From Gottfriedia sp002574545 (GTDB lineage: Bacteria; Bacillota; Bacilli; Bacillales; Bacillaceae_G), in NCBI GenBank assembly GCA_052180195.1, contig CP197469.1: a stretch of 64,000 bases of DNA; one strand, written 5' to 3'. Shown piece after piece: positions 9,151-18,703 of this stretch. Position numbers and translations under genes: made by a program. Under the pieces are notes generated by a model that saw only the letters and a program-made list of their open reading frames with translations, searched no databases and was not told the DNA's origin. Each line of letters begins with the position of its first letter. The stretch's first letter is position 1.

Positions 9151-10120
9151 AATAAACATTTTGTTTACAAGTTCAGGAAGACGTGTTTCTCTAATTCAAA
9201 AATTTAAAGAAACTTTCAGTATCGAACAAATAAAAGGAAGCATAATTACGGCCGACTTTAGTAAGAATGTTCCAACTGCATATGTTAGTGATAGACACTA
9301 CACTGTTCCTCGGGTTGATCACTATAGTTATATAACAGAATTATTAAAGATTTGTAGAAAAGAGAAAATTACACTAATTATTCCTCTTATTGATACAGAA
9401 TTAAATTTATTATCGGAAAATAAACATATCTTTGAGGAGAATAACGTAAAGGTGTTAGTTTCTGGCTCAGAATTAAATAAAATTGCAAGTAATAAGAATT
9501 TGACTTATCAATTCTTTGTTTCTAAAAATATTAGTACACCCAAAGTTTATGAAGAATTCCAATTAGATATGAGGGAATATAAATTTCCACTACTAATAAA
9601 ACCGTTCGACGGGAGCTCTAGTAAAGGAGTAACAACGATAAAAAATGAAGCAGAATTGGTATTCTTTAAAAAGCATATTCCAAATTCTATGGTACAAGAA
9701 TTCATAAATGGTGAGGAATATACGGTTGATGTAATGGTGGATTTTAAAGGGAATTTGAAAACAATAGTCCCTAGGTTACGAATGGAGACTAGAGCCGGGG
9801 AAGTAAGTAAAGGAGTCACTAGAAAGGATTTTAAAATTATAAACGCAGTTAAGGATGTGGTTAAAGTTTTACCAGATCCGGTCGGATGTATAACTTTACA
9901 ATGTTTTAAACAAGAGAACGGTGAAATAACGTTTATTGAAATTAATCCTCGTTTTGGGGGAGGCATACCACTATCTATTGAAGCGGGTGCAAATTTTCCT
10001 TTGTGGGTCATAAACATGTGCCAAGGAGAGATTTTTACTGAAGAAGATTTTAGTTGGACAGAAAACTTAATGATGCTCAGATATGACGAAGCGTTTTTTA
10101 TGGAAAAGGTAATACAATGA
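9140..10120 (+). CDS. ATP-grasp ligase of the EPS locus
   Basis: ATP-grasp enzyme of the carbamoyl-phosphate-synthase-large-like type, which couples ATP to carboxylate-amine ligation. NILFTSSGRRVSLIQ opens a pre-ATP-grasp domain. KPFDGSSSKGV near residue 155 is the glycine-rich loop, and FIEINPRFGGG near 270 holds the metal-binding Glu/Asn. ATG 9140 is chosen for AGAGGAG at 9124-9130. It overlaps epsL and is coupled by ATGA to the HAD gene. B. subtilis has the acetyltransferase epsM at this position. The substrate is unknown, and an amino-acid modification of an amino sugar is one possibility. Confidence 0.8.
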   Translation: MKHKINILFTSSGRRVSLIQKFKETFSIEQIKGSIITADFSKNVPTAYVSDRHYTVPRVDHYSYITELLKICRKEKITLIIPLIDTELNLLSENKHIFEENNVKVLVSGSELNKIASNKNLTYQFFVSKNISTPKVYEEFQLDMREYKFPLLIKPFDGSSSKGVTTIKNEAELVFFKKHIPNSMVQEFINGEEYTVDVMVDFKGNLKTIVPRLRMETRAGEVSKGVTRKDFKIINAVKDVVKVLPDPVGCITLQCFKQENGEITFIEINPRFGGGIPLSIEAGANFPLWVINMCQGEIFTEEDFSWTENLMMLRYDEAFFMEKVIQ

Positions 10121-10809
10121 TTCGTGCAGTGGTTTTTGATATGGATGATACACTATATGAGGAAAAAGAGTATGTAATAAGCGGATTTAGGGCTGTAGAC
10201 AAATGGGTGAGAGAAAACTATGGAATTTTTGTTTTTTTTGACGTGGCTAAACAATTGTTCGAGTCAGGAGAAACTAAGAAAATATTTAACAAAGCTCTTG
10301 AATTATTAAACCTTGAATACGATGAAAAAATAATAAGTAAAATGCTATATATTTATAGGACTCATGAACCTGAAATTCAATTGCTTAAGGAAGCTGAATG
10401 GGTATTCAGTAATCTTAAAGACTCAGTAAGAATTGGATTAATATCAGACGGATTTATTTATTCCCAAAAAAAGAAAGTAACCGCATTAAAACTGGATAGT
10501 TTATTCCATTCAATAATTTTAAGTGACCATTATGGACGAGAGAACTGGAAGCCAAGTAGTATACCGTACGAAAAAGCAATCCAAGAGTTAAATTGCAATC
10601 ATTTTGAATGCGTATATATTGGAGATAACTTACAAAAGGATTTTATTACAGCTAAGAAACTGGGATGGTTAACTGTACACATAAATCGCTCTAATGGAAT
10701 TTATAATGATGTAGTTGTTCCAATAGAGTATGAAGCGCACTTTCAAGTTGATAATTTAATGGATCTTTCAAGACTCCCGATGCTTAAACAATTATTTAAA
10801 TCCCTGTAA
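10117..10809 (+). CDS. HAD family hydrolase
   Basis: Probable phosphatase. The motif I aspartates are in VFDMDDTLYEE at the N-terminus, motif II is in LISDGF near residue 108, a Lys lies in NWKPSS, and motif IV is IGDNLQKDF. It overlaps the ATP-grasp gene by 4 bases (ATGA), and such ATP-grasp/HAD pairs occur in polysaccharide loci. The substrate is unknown. A sugar phosphate or a product of the ATP-grasp reaction is plausible but inferred. Confidence 0.82.
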   Translation: MIRAVVFDMDDTLYEEKEYVISGFRAVDKWVRENYGIFVFFDVAKQLFESGETKKIFNKALELLNLEYDEKIISKMLYIYRTHEPEIQLLKEAEWVFSNLKDSVRIGLISDGFIYSQKKKVTALKLDSLFHSIILSDHYGRENWKPSSIPYEKAIQELNCNHFECVYIGDNLQKDFITAKKLGWLTVHINRSNGIYNDVVVPIEYEAHFQVDNLMDLSRLPMLKQLFKSL

Positions 10810-10828
10810 ATAGGAGGTTAATTCGTTA

Positions 10829-12004
10829 ATGAGTACCATCAAATCGCGGATTTTTTTATCGCCGCCACATATGAGCGGAAATGAACAGAAATATATACAA
10901 GAAGCATTTGATAGCAACTGGGTCGCACCTCTGGGTCCTAATGTGGATGCTTTCGAAAAAGAAATATCTTCTTATTTAGGAGCCAGTGAAACAGTTGTTG
11001 TTAATTCGGGTACAGCTGCAATTCATTTGGCTCTTTCTTTATTAGGCGTCAATAAAGGTGATAGAGTATTTTGTTCTAGCCTTACCTTTATAGCAAGTGC
11101 TAACCCTATTATCTATCAGAATGCGGAACCAGTTTTTATTGATTCGGAGCCAGACACATGGAATATGTCTCCACAAGCACTTGAAAAAGCTTTACAAGAA
11201 GCATACTTAGAAAACAATTTACCAAAAGCTGCAATTGTTGTAAATCTATATGGTCAAAGTGCAAAATTTGATGAACTTCTTACTATATGTAATCAATATA
11301 ACGTGCCAATTATTGAGGACGCCGCGGAATCCATGGGTTCTACTTATAAAGGTAAACCTAGTGGTACGTTTGGTAAATTTGGTATTTTTTCATTTAATGG
11401 TAATAAAATTATCACAACATCCGGTGGAGGGGCCCTAGTTTCAGAAGACATTGAATCCATACAGAGAGCTAGGTTTTTATCTACACAAGCACGTGATACT
11501 GCTCCATATTATCAACACTCCGTAGTAGGATTTAATTATCGAATGAGTAATATATTAGCAGGGGTAGGTAGGGCTCAACTCCAAGTATTAGAAGATCGTG
11601 TAAAAACAAGAAGGTTGATCTATGATCGTTATTTTACTGAACTATCTAAACTGTCTGGTGTTAGATTTATGCCCGAACTAAAAGGTACGAGAAGTAATCG
11701 TTGGCTAACCGCATTAACAATAGATGAAAAAGAGGCGGGTATATCATCGACCAAGTTAATAGAAATATTAAATGAAAATAATATTGAAGCTCGTCATGTT
11801 TGGAAGCCGCTACACTTGCAACCCCTATTTAAAGAAAAACTTTATTACCCTCATTCAGAAGGTGACCATATAGCTGAATCATTATTTAAAATGGGATTGT
11901 GTATTCCTTCTGGCTCAAACCTAACTGAAGAAGAACAATATAGAATAATAAATTGCATTAAGTCTGCATTTAGAAAGAAAAAGAACAAATTGAGCATCTG
12001 TTAA
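10829..12004 (+). CDS. epsN: EpsN-like PLP-dependent sugar aminotransferase
   Basis: DegT/DnrJ/EryC1 family transaminase that aminates the 4-keto sugar made by EpsC. IFLSPPHMSGNEQKYIQEAF, VNSGTAAIHLALSLL, FIDSEPDTWNMSP and VNLYGQSAK follow B. subtilis EpsN closely. The PLP lysine is in FSFNGNKIITTSGGG near residue 190. Length 391 is typical. The ribosome site is AGGAGG at about 10812. EpsC and EpsN together imply a 4-amino-4,6-dideoxy sugar in the polymer. Confidence 0.92.
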   Translation: MSTIKSRIFLSPPHMSGNEQKYIQEAFDSNWVAPLGPNVDAFEKEISSYLGASETVVVNSGTAAIHLALSLLGVNKGDRVFCSSLTFIASANPIIYQNAEPVFIDSEPDTWNMSPQALEKALQEAYLENNLPKAAIVVNLYGQSAKFDELLTICNQYNVPIIEDAAESMGSTYKGKPSGTFGKFGIFSFNGNKIITTSGGGALVSEDIESIQRARFLSTQARDTAPYYQHSVVGFNYRMSNILAGVGRAQLQVLEDRVKTRRLIYDRYFTELSKLSGVRFMPELKGTRSNRWLTALTIDEKEAGISSTKLIEILNENNIEARHVWKPLHLQPLFKEKLYYPHSEGDHIAESLFKMGLCIPSGSNLTEEEQYRIINCIKSAFRKKKNKLSIC

Positions 12005-12026
12005 TGAAAAAGTGAGGTGTACCTGG

Positions 12027-12371
12027 ATGATAGGGAGGAATATTCATAAAATACGAAAGAAAAGAGGGATTACATTATCGGATCTGGCTGAACAAGCAAA
12101 TATTTCAAAGTCTTATTTAAGTAATATTGAGCGAGAATTAAATGACAATCCGTCAATTCAAGTGATGGAAAAAATATCTAGTGTTTTAAAAGTGGATTTG
12201 CAAATTTTATTAGCTGATAGTTCTGATTTTACTAAATTAGTTGAGAGTGAGTGGCTACTATTTATTAAGGAACTTAAAGAATCTGGAATTGAAATTGATA
12301 AATTACGAGAGTATAAAAAGGTATTTGAGTTTGTTAAATGGCAAAATGAAGTTGAGAAAAACGCTAATTGA
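12027..12371 (+). CDS. SinR/SlrR-like transcriptional regulator inside the EPS operon
   Basis: SinR-family DNA-binding protein of 114 residues. The Xre-type HTH covers residues 1-62 (IRKKRGITLSDLAEQA, ISKSYLSNIERELN, NPSIQVMEKIS). The C-terminal ESEWLLFIKELKESGIEIDKL resembles the SinR/SinI dimerisation helices. ATG 12027 is preferred because GTGAGGTG at 12012-12019 is its ribosome site. B. subtilis has slrR next to the eps operon. Here the paralogue sits within it, after epsN, which suggests auto-feedback. It is clearly distinct from the SinR at 39677. Confidence 0.85.
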   Translation: MIGRNIHKIRKKRGITLSDLAEQANISKSYLSNIERELNDNPSIQVMEKISSVLKVDLQILLADSSDFTKLVESEWLLFIKELKESGIEIDKLREYKKVFEFVKWQNEVEKNAN

Positions 12372-12394
12372 AGTTTAAATATAGGGTGAGAAAA

Positions 12395-13552
12395 ATGGAG
12401 AAGATTAAGCCTATTAGAGTTCTTCATGTTGTTGGAGCCATGAATAGAGCCGGAACTGAAACAATGTTAATGAATATCTATAGGAATATTGACCGTAAAA
12501 AAGTGCAATTTGACTTCATATCTTATAGTTTACAGGAAGCTCATTATGATGAGGAAATAATCAGTTTAGGTGGGAGAATAATTAGATTATCTAAAACGCA
12601 ATCCATAAAGGAACTGTACAATGCTATGAAAAAATATGGTCCTTATGATGTCGTTCATTCCCATACGTTATTTCATTGTGGGATTGCTAATGTAGCGGCC
12701 TTAATGGCAGGAGTTAGTGTAAGGATTTCACATGCTCATACTACTTTGGATAAAAGCAATTCTTTGGTTAGAAAAGTATATATAAAAATTATGAGATTTA
12801 TGATAAATCATTTATCAACGAATTTAATGGCATGCAGTAAAGGGGCAGGAAGCTACTTATTTGGTGAAAAAAGTATCACCAAAAAGAAATATTCATTTTT
12901 TCCTAATCTTATAGATTACTCAATGTTCCTAAAGGAGCCTAGAAAAGAAGTTATACAATTTAAAAAAGAAAAGAAAATTAGTGAAAATATAGTCATTGGT
13001 CATATCGGTAGGTTTATAGAAACTAAAAATCATAAGTTTTTATTGGAAATTATGGAGTCAATAATAAAAAAGGAGCCCTCTATTAGGCTAGTGTTAGTAG
13101 GAGATGGGGATTTAAAGATACAAATTGAAAAAGAGGTCAATGATGCAAAACTAAATGAATATATTGTATTTACTGGCATAAGAAGTGACATACCTACTTT
13201 GTTACATAGTATGGATTTATTTGTATTTCCGTCATTGTATGAAGGACTAGGGCTTGTTTTACTTGAGGCACAGGCAAGTGGTTTACCTTGCATAGTATCC
13301 GAGGCTATCCAGCCTGAAGCTGACCTAAACTTGGGGTTAATTACAAAAATATCTATAAGTGATGGGGCGGAAGTTTGGGCTGATACCATTTTAAAAATAG
13401 TTAAAACTAAGAAAAAAAGAATTAATAACATTGTTGGTGGATTCGAGCAAAATAATTATTCTTTAAAACGCGGAATTTCCAGACTTTTTGAAATATACAG
13501 GATAAAAGAAGTGGGAGATAGTAATGAAAAATATTTTAATAGCTTCATTTGA
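12395..13552 (+). CDS. EpsF-like glycosyltransferase, second copy (GT4)
   Basis: GT-B transferase opening IRVLHVVGAMNRAGTETMLMN, with HSHTLFHCG, HIGRFIETKNH and SLYEGLGLVLLEAQASGLPC. It is a paralogue of the protein at 4088 and at least as similar to B. subtilis EpsF. ATG 12395 is chosen for GGGTG at 12384-12388. The 3' end overlaps the next gene by 29 bases. Two EpsF-type enzymes suggest a longer repeat unit than in B. subtilis. Confidence 0.85.
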   Translation: MEKIKPIRVLHVVGAMNRAGTETMLMNIYRNIDRKKVQFDFISYSLQEAHYDEEIISLGGRIIRLSKTQSIKELYNAMKKYGPYDVVHSHTLFHCGIANVAALMAGVSVRISHAHTTLDKSNSLVRKVYIKIMRFMINHLSTNLMACSKGAGSYLFGEKSITKKKYSFFPNLIDYSMFLKEPRKEVIQFKKEKKISENIVIGHIGRFIETKNHKFLLEIMESIIKKEPSIRLVLVGDGDLKIQIEKEVNDAKLNEYIVFTGIRSDIPTLLHSMDLFVFPSLYEGLGLVLLEAQASGLPCIVSEAIQPEADLNLGLITKISISDGAEVWADTILKIVKTKKKRINNIVGGFEQNNYSLKRGISRLFEIYRIKEVGDSNEKYFNSFI

Positions 13553-14708
13553 TTTAGAAGTTGGCGGGGTAGAAAGAAGCTTAATAAATTTGTTAAATAT
13601 TTTTGATTATAATACCTACAATGTTGATCTAATGCTCTATAGCCATACAGGTGATTTTATGAAATTACTTCCAGAGCATCCTATATTGCTAAAAGAATCA
13701 AAAAAATATAAAACATTTAGAATGTCTATAAAGGAAACGATTAAATCAGGCGAATTGAGAATAGGACTAGCGAGGATTATAGCTAAATTAAGAGCATTCT
13801 TTCACCCGGCAACGGAAAAGGGCTACACACAAATGCAATATATGTGGAAATATAGTTTACCATACTTACCTAATACTGAGAAAGAGTATGATGTTGCAAT
13901 TAGTTTTTTATGGCCACATTATTTTGTGGGTGAAAAAGTAAAGGCAAAAAAGAAAATTGCTTGGGTACATACAGATTATTCTACTATCGAAACAAACGTA
14001 AAAATTGATATTGATATGTGGAATCAATTCGATCATATTGCAGTAGTATCAAAAGAATGTGGGAATGCTTTTAGGACTAAATATCCTTCATTACAAAATA
14101 AAATAATTATTTTAGAAAATATTCTTAATACCGAAGTGGTCACAGATTTAGCTAAGCAGGAGATTGTTAATCCAATGGTTAACGATAAGAGATTAAAAAT
14201 TTTGACAGTTGCTAGGCTTTCACATGCTAAAGGAATAGACCAAGCTATACTTGCTTTTAAAGAATTAAAGTTAAGTGGCTACCAAAATATTGTTTGGTAT
14301 GTCGTCGGTTATGGTGGTGAAAAAAAAATGTTACAAGAATTAATCACTAAACATGAATTAGAAGATAGCTTCATCTTATTAGGTAAGAAAGATAATCCAT
14401 ATCCATTTATAAGAGAATGTGATTTATATGTCCAACCGTCTAGATATGAAGGGAAGGCGGTTACTGTAACAGAAGCAAAAATGTTGGGAAAGCCGGTACT
14501 TATAACAAGTTATCCTACTGCAATAAGCCAAGTAGAAAATGGAAAGGATGGTCTGATTTGTCCTATGGGTGTAAGTGGTCTTGTAGGAGGAATAAAAATG
14601 CTTATTAATGATGTTGAACTAAGAAAGAAATTATCTAATAATGTAAACAAAATTAATTATAGTAACGAACATGAGATAGAAAAACTCTATAAAATAGTAA
14701 ATCAATAA
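13524..14708 (+). CDS. Glycosyltransferase (GT4)
   Basis: 394-residue GT-B transferase. NILIASFDLEVGGVERSLIN is the N-terminal acceptor region, LKILTVARLSHAKGIDQAI starts the donor domain, and QPSRYEGKAVTVTEAKMLGKPV is the nucleotide-sugar box. It starts within the end of the previous gene with GGGAG ahead of ATG. No membrane segment is visible. The sugar specificity cannot be read from the sequence. Confidence 0.82.
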   Translation: MKNILIASFDLEVGGVERSLINLLNIFDYNTYNVDLMLYSHTGDFMKLLPEHPILLKESKKYKTFRMSIKETIKSGELRIGLARIIAKLRAFFHPATEKGYTQMQYMWKYSLPYLPNTEKEYDVAISFLWPHYFVGEKVKAKKKIAWVHTDYSTIETNVKIDIDMWNQFDHIAVVSKECGNAFRTKYPSLQNKIIILENILNTEVVTDLAKQEIVNPMVNDKRLKILTVARLSHAKGIDQAILAFKELKLSGYQNIVWYVVGYGGEKKMLQELITKHELEDSFILLGKKDNPYPFIRECDLYVQPSRYEGKAVTVTEAKMLGKPVLITSYPTAISQVENGKDGLICPMGVSGLVGGIKMLINDVELRKKLSNNVNKINYSNEHEIEKLYKIVNQ

Positions 14709-14744
14709 ATACGAAAAACTTACATAAATGGGAGGAGTTAATGT

Positions 14745-15761
14745 ATGGAAAGTGTATTATTGCTGGATACATCAGTTGGTTCAGCAAATAAGGGTGACGA
14801 TATTATTATGAAATGTGTGAGGCATCATTTATTCGAAATAATTAAAGAACATTATGTTTATACACTCCCTACTCATGTTTCACCTTTTCATTGGTATCAA
14901 GTTGCTAGAAATTCATTTAGAGTACAGGATTTTAGTAAAGCGAAATTTAAATTTGTTGGTGGTTCAAACTTATTAACAACAAATATGTTTACTCACTTTC
15001 CTCAATGGAATATTAATCTATTCAACTATGGTCCACTAGCCGGAAGTGTTCTCGTAGGTGTTGGTGCTGGAAAAGGAGATAAAATTAATAGGTATACAAG
15101 ATTGTTATATAAAAAAGTTTTATCACATGAGTTTATTCATAGCGTTAGAGATGAAAGAACAAAGAAGATGTTAGAGGAAATTGGCTTAAAAGCAATTAAT
15201 ACCGGTTGCGCTACTTTATGGTCGCTAACACCAGAGTTTTGTAGTGAAATCCCTAAGCAAAAATCTGAGTCAGTTGTATTTACATTAACGTATGATCCAA
15301 ATGGACCACTCAAAGAAGATCAATTCTTAATAGATATATTAGTCAAAAACTATAAAAATGTACACTTCTGGGTCCAAGGAGACCAAGATTTAAAATATTT
15401 TAGGAACTTTAATAATATAGAAAAAATTCATGTTCTACCCCCTATCTTAGATGAATTCGATAGAATTTTAAATACAGATATTGATTATGTTGGGACAAGA
15501 TTACATGGAGGTATTTTTGCTATGAGACATAAAAAGCGATCAATCATAATAGCTATTGATGAAAGAGCTCGTGGTATGAGCGAAACTTATAAAATTAACT
15601 CCATCGATCGCAATAATTTAGAAGGCCTCGAGAGCATGATAAATTCTGAATTTTCCACAGAAGTCAATGTGGATTTTAATAAAGTCAATGACTGGTTAAG
15701 CCAATTTAAATCAAATAAGAATAAGTTATTGAACGGACATATGCAATTCGTTAATAGATAA
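14745..15761 (+). CDS. Polysaccharide pyruvyltransferase-like protein
   Basis: Member of the CsaB/WcaK/EpsO type, which adds a pyruvate ketal to sugars. SVGSANKGDDIIMKCVRHHL near the N-terminus, FVGGSNLL, VGVGAG, SVRDERTKKML and the late GTRLHGGIFAMRH are the family landmarks. The ribosome site is GGGAGGAG before ATG 14745. It is shorter and diverged from B. subtilis EpsO, so no symbol is given. Pyruvylation would make the EPS acidic. Confidence 0.75.
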   Translation: MESVLLLDTSVGSANKGDDIIMKCVRHHLFEIIKEHYVYTLPTHVSPFHWYQVARNSFRVQDFSKAKFKFVGGSNLLTTNMFTHFPQWNINLFNYGPLAGSVLVGVGAGKGDKINRYTRLLYKKVLSHEFIHSVRDERTKKMLEEIGLKAINTGCATLWSLTPEFCSEIPKQKSESVVFTLTYDPNGPLKEDQFLIDILVKNYKNVHFWVQGDQDLKYFRNFNNIEKIHVLPPILDEFDRILNTDIDYVGTRLHGGIFAMRHKKRSIIIAIDERARGMSETYKINSIDRNNLEGLESMINSEFSTEVNVDFNKVNDWLSQFKSNKNKLLNGHMQFVNR

Positions 15762-15784
15762 ATTAATGAATAAGAGGGGTTAAT

Positions 15785-17053
15785 ATGAGTAAAATTGAGC
15801 TTAATAATATTATTGTAAAAAATAACAAGGTAGACTATTTTTTTAATGTCAGCGTAGAACTCCAAAAATATTTTAAGAACACAAATCATTTATTTCTTGA
15901 CTATAATATTAATTTATCTGGGATTCCAAATAGTATTTTGGTTATTCCTTTTATAGCTAATGTTGTTCCCCTTGTCTGGATTAGTGATTCAACGTTGGTA
16001 ATAGATGAATTAGATAAAAGTTTTTACGAGTGTCTTTATGATATTAAGGTCGCATATCAGAAAATGTTCCCGGGTATAGAGTTTAAGGGGAAAATTATTG
16101 CCAACACATTAATTGAAAACACATATACACCAGAACAACAAGTAGCTTCGTTATTTAGTGGAGGACTTGATGCACTTACCACATTTATTAGAATAAAAGA
16201 TAAACGCCCAATACTAATTACCGAGTATGGATGGCACGAAGATGAGATAAGGAAAAGTGATGTTTGGGAAGCAGATAAGGAGAATGCAATTGAATTTGCC
16301 CAAAAATATGGATTAAATAATATATTGATTCAATCAAACTATGGGACCTTCATTATAGCCGAGAAAATAGACCTCGATTTTAGTAAAAAATTAGGAGACT
16401 CTTGGTGGCATGGCTTACATCATGGTTTAGCAATAATATCTGCAGCTATTCCAATGGCTTTTAAATTAAAAGTTGGCAGCATTTATATTGCGAGTTCAAA
16501 CTCACCTTTGCTAAAAGTTACATGTGCATCTGATCCAACAGTAGATAATAAAATAAGATTTGCCTCTGGGAGGGTATTTCATGATGGATATGAACTTAAT
16601 AGACAAGATAAGGTGAAGGTTTTAGTAAACTACTATTCTTCCACAAAAGAGAATGTGAATGTAAGAGTCTGTTTTAAAAACGAAGAAAATTGTTGTAAAT
16701 GTGAAAAATGCCTAAGGACAATTATGGGTATAATTGCTGAAGGAGAAAACCCTACTCAATTTGGTTTTAGGATTCCAAATAATATTTCAAATTATCTTAA
16801 AACTGCTTTAAATGAGGAAGTTAAATTTTTTAATGATACTTTTATTAAAATATACTGGGAGATTATCCAAGAAAAAATGAAATCTAACAAAGAACAAGTA
16901 TTATACAAAGACTTACTAAAGTGGTTTTTAGATTATGACTTTAGAGTTGAGCGTAAAAAATCGCTGCTTAAGTATAGGATTACGAAATTTTTTCCTATAA
17001 TTAAAAGAAGAATTGTTAAAAAGTATAAAACGTTAACTGCGTCGAATAGTTAG
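15785..17053 (+). CDS. PP-loop ATPase with a QueC-like cysteine motif
   Basis: 422-residue soluble protein. ASLFSGGLDALTTF near residue 125 is a PP-loop (SGGxD) that binds ATP and adenylates a substrate. Near residue 300 CFKNEENCCKCEKCLRTI is a C-x(7-8)-C-x2-C-x2-C zinc motif like that of 7-cyano-7-deazaguanine synthases. ITEYGWHEDE lies between. It starts 24 bases after the pyruvyltransferase-like gene with AGAGGGG as ribosome site. I do not know a defined function in EPS. Activation of a carboxylate or modification of a sugar is inferred only from the fold. Confidence 0.6.
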   Translation: MSKIELNNIIVKNNKVDYFFNVSVELQKYFKNTNHLFLDYNINLSGIPNSILVIPFIANVVPLVWISDSTLVIDELDKSFYECLYDIKVAYQKMFPGIEFKGKIIANTLIENTYTPEQQVASLFSGGLDALTTFIRIKDKRPILITEYGWHEDEIRKSDVWEADKENAIEFAQKYGLNNILIQSNYGTFIIAEKIDLDFSKKLGDSWWHGLHHGLAIISAAIPMAFKLKVGSIYIASSNSPLLKVTCASDPTVDNKIRFASGRVFHDGYELNRQDKVKVLVNYYSSTKENVNVRVCFKNEENCCKCEKCLRTIMGIIAEGENPTQFGFRIPNNISNYLKTALNEEVKFFNDTFIKIYWEIIQEKMKSNKEQVLYKDLLKWFLDYDFRVERKKSLLKYRITKFFPIIKRRIVKKYKTLTASNS

Positions 17054-17070
17054 AATAGAAGGTAATTAAT

Positions 17071-18606
17071 ATGAGAATCCAAAATTCGCTAAAAAATATG
17101 TTTTTTGGCTTATCGGGTCAGATAATTAGTACTGGTATGGGTTTTTTTGTTCGAACGGTTTTTATCTACACTTTGGGGGTTGAATACTTAGGTATAGATG
17201 GGCTTTTTTCTAGTATATTAATTATGTTATCCCTTGCTAACTTAGGTTTTGACACAGCAATGGTATATAGCTTATATAAGCCTTTAGCAGAAAAAGATAC
17301 AAAAAAAGTACAAGCCTTAATGAACTTATATAAAAAAGCTTATAGGCTTATAGGAATGGTAGTTTTAATGATAGGAGTGTCTCTGCTGCCATTTCTTCCG
17401 AACTTGATGAACGGGAATACAAATATAAATAACATAAATATTATTTATATTTTATTTTTAATTAACTCGGTTTCCTCCTATTATTTTATTTATAAGCAGT
17501 CTATTTTAATTGCTGATCAAAGGAACCATATTATTTCTAAAGTCCATAGTGTATTTACGATTATTTCAAATATAGTTCAGATTTTATTATTGTTAGTAAC
17601 AAAAAATTTTATAATAGTACTTTTAGCTCAAATTATTTTTAGAATAACTGAAAATATATATATAGCAAGAAAAGCCAATATTCTATATCCATATATTAAA
17701 GAAAAAAATAATCAAGAGTTATCTAAAAAAGATAAAAAGCTTTTCTTTGAAAATCTATATGCTCTATTATTGTATCGTATAAGTGGTGTGGTAATAAATG
17801 GTAGTGGGAATATAATAATGTCTATGTTTATAGGAATAGTTTCAGTGGGGATTTATTCTAACTACATGCTTATCATTAATACAATTAATACTTTTTTAAG
17901 TCATTTATTTTACTCTCTTACAGCTAGTATAGGAAATTTAAATGTAAAAGAGAATGAAGAAAAAAAATACTTTATTTTTAAGGTATTATATTTTACAAAC
18001 TTTTGGATATATGGGGTATGTGTAATATGCCTTTGGAGTCTAGTTAATCCATTTATTAGACTTTGGCTAGGACAACAATATTTATTTGATAAGTACATTC
18101 TTTTAGTTATTTTATTAAACTTTTTTACCACGGGTATGCAAAATGCTTCTACAACTTTTAGAGATACCACAGGATTATTTAAAAAAGGTAAGTATAGGCC
18201 AATATTCGCAGCAATTATAAATATTGGAGTTTCAGTTCTTTTCGTTCAAATGATAGGAATAGTAGGTGTCTTACTTGGGAACATAGTTAGTAGATTGTGT
18301 ACATATTTTTGGTATGATCCCTGGGTAATATACAAATATGTTTTCAAAAGAAGTGTAAAAGAGTATTTTATAAAGTATATATTATATTTTTTATTAGTAA
18401 TAATAACAGCAATAATAATAGACTTTATAAGTAGCCTAATTCAATTAAATATATATATAAATATTATTTTACGCGGAGTCTTATGTATTACTGCCCCAAA
18501 TATTATATTCTTTTTTGCTTTTAGAAAATCTGATGAATGTAAATATATATGGAACTCTATCCGACCTGTTATTAGTAAAACATTTATTAAGGAAAACGCT
18601 GTCTAG
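17071..18606 (+). CDS. Wzx-type polysaccharide flippase
   Basis: 511-residue membrane protein with about 12-14 hydrophobic helices and an N-terminal NSLKNMFFGLSGQIISTG, typical of the oligosaccharide flippase (MOP) superfamily that moves lipid-linked repeats across the membrane. It is the last gene of the EPS transcript, as epsK-type flippases often are near the end of such loci. It is very AT-rich. The terminator follows at once. Confidence 0.85.
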   Translation: MRIQNSLKNMFFGLSGQIISTGMGFFVRTVFIYTLGVEYLGIDGLFSSILIMLSLANLGFDTAMVYSLYKPLAEKDTKKVQALMNLYKKAYRLIGMVVLMIGVSLLPFLPNLMNGNTNINNINIIYILFLINSVSSYYFIYKQSILIADQRNHIISKVHSVFTIISNIVQILLLLVTKNFIIVLLAQIIFRITENIYIARKANILYPYIKEKNNQELSKKDKKLFFENLYALLLYRISGVVINGSGNIIMSMFIGIVSVGIYSNYMLIINTINTFLSHLFYSLTASIGNLNVKENEEKKYFIFKVLYFTNFWIYGVCVICLWSLVNPFIRLWLGQQYLFDKYILLVILLNFFTTGMQNASTTFRDTTGLFKKGKYRPIFAAIINIGVSVLFVQMIGIVGVLLGNIVSRLCTYFWYDPWVIYKYVFKRSVKEYFIKYILYFLLVIITAIIIDFISSLIQLNIYINIILRGVLCITAPNIIFFFAFRKSDECKYIWNSIRPVISKTFIKENAV

Positions 18607-18617
18607 AAAATTTGAAT

Positions 18618-18672
18618 AAAACACCTTAAATATAGAAATGATTTACTTTACTATAATAAAAGGTGTTTTTTC
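18618..18672. terminator. Bidirectional terminator between flippase and beta-helix gene
   Basis: AAAACACCTT (18618-18627) pairs with AAGGTGTTTT (18660-18669), with T or A runs on both sides, so it can end both the + strand EPS transcript and the - strand gene. Confidence 0.8.
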
Positions 18673-18703
18673 TAATGAATTAACTATTATTTTATGTCCT
18701 CTT

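Noticed and set aside
13030..13431. 133-codon minus-strand open frame inside the glycosyltransferase gene
   Set aside because: It is antisense to a well-supported GT4 gene and has no ribosome site or recognisable domain. The same applies to the frames at 9547-10017 and 3551-4012.
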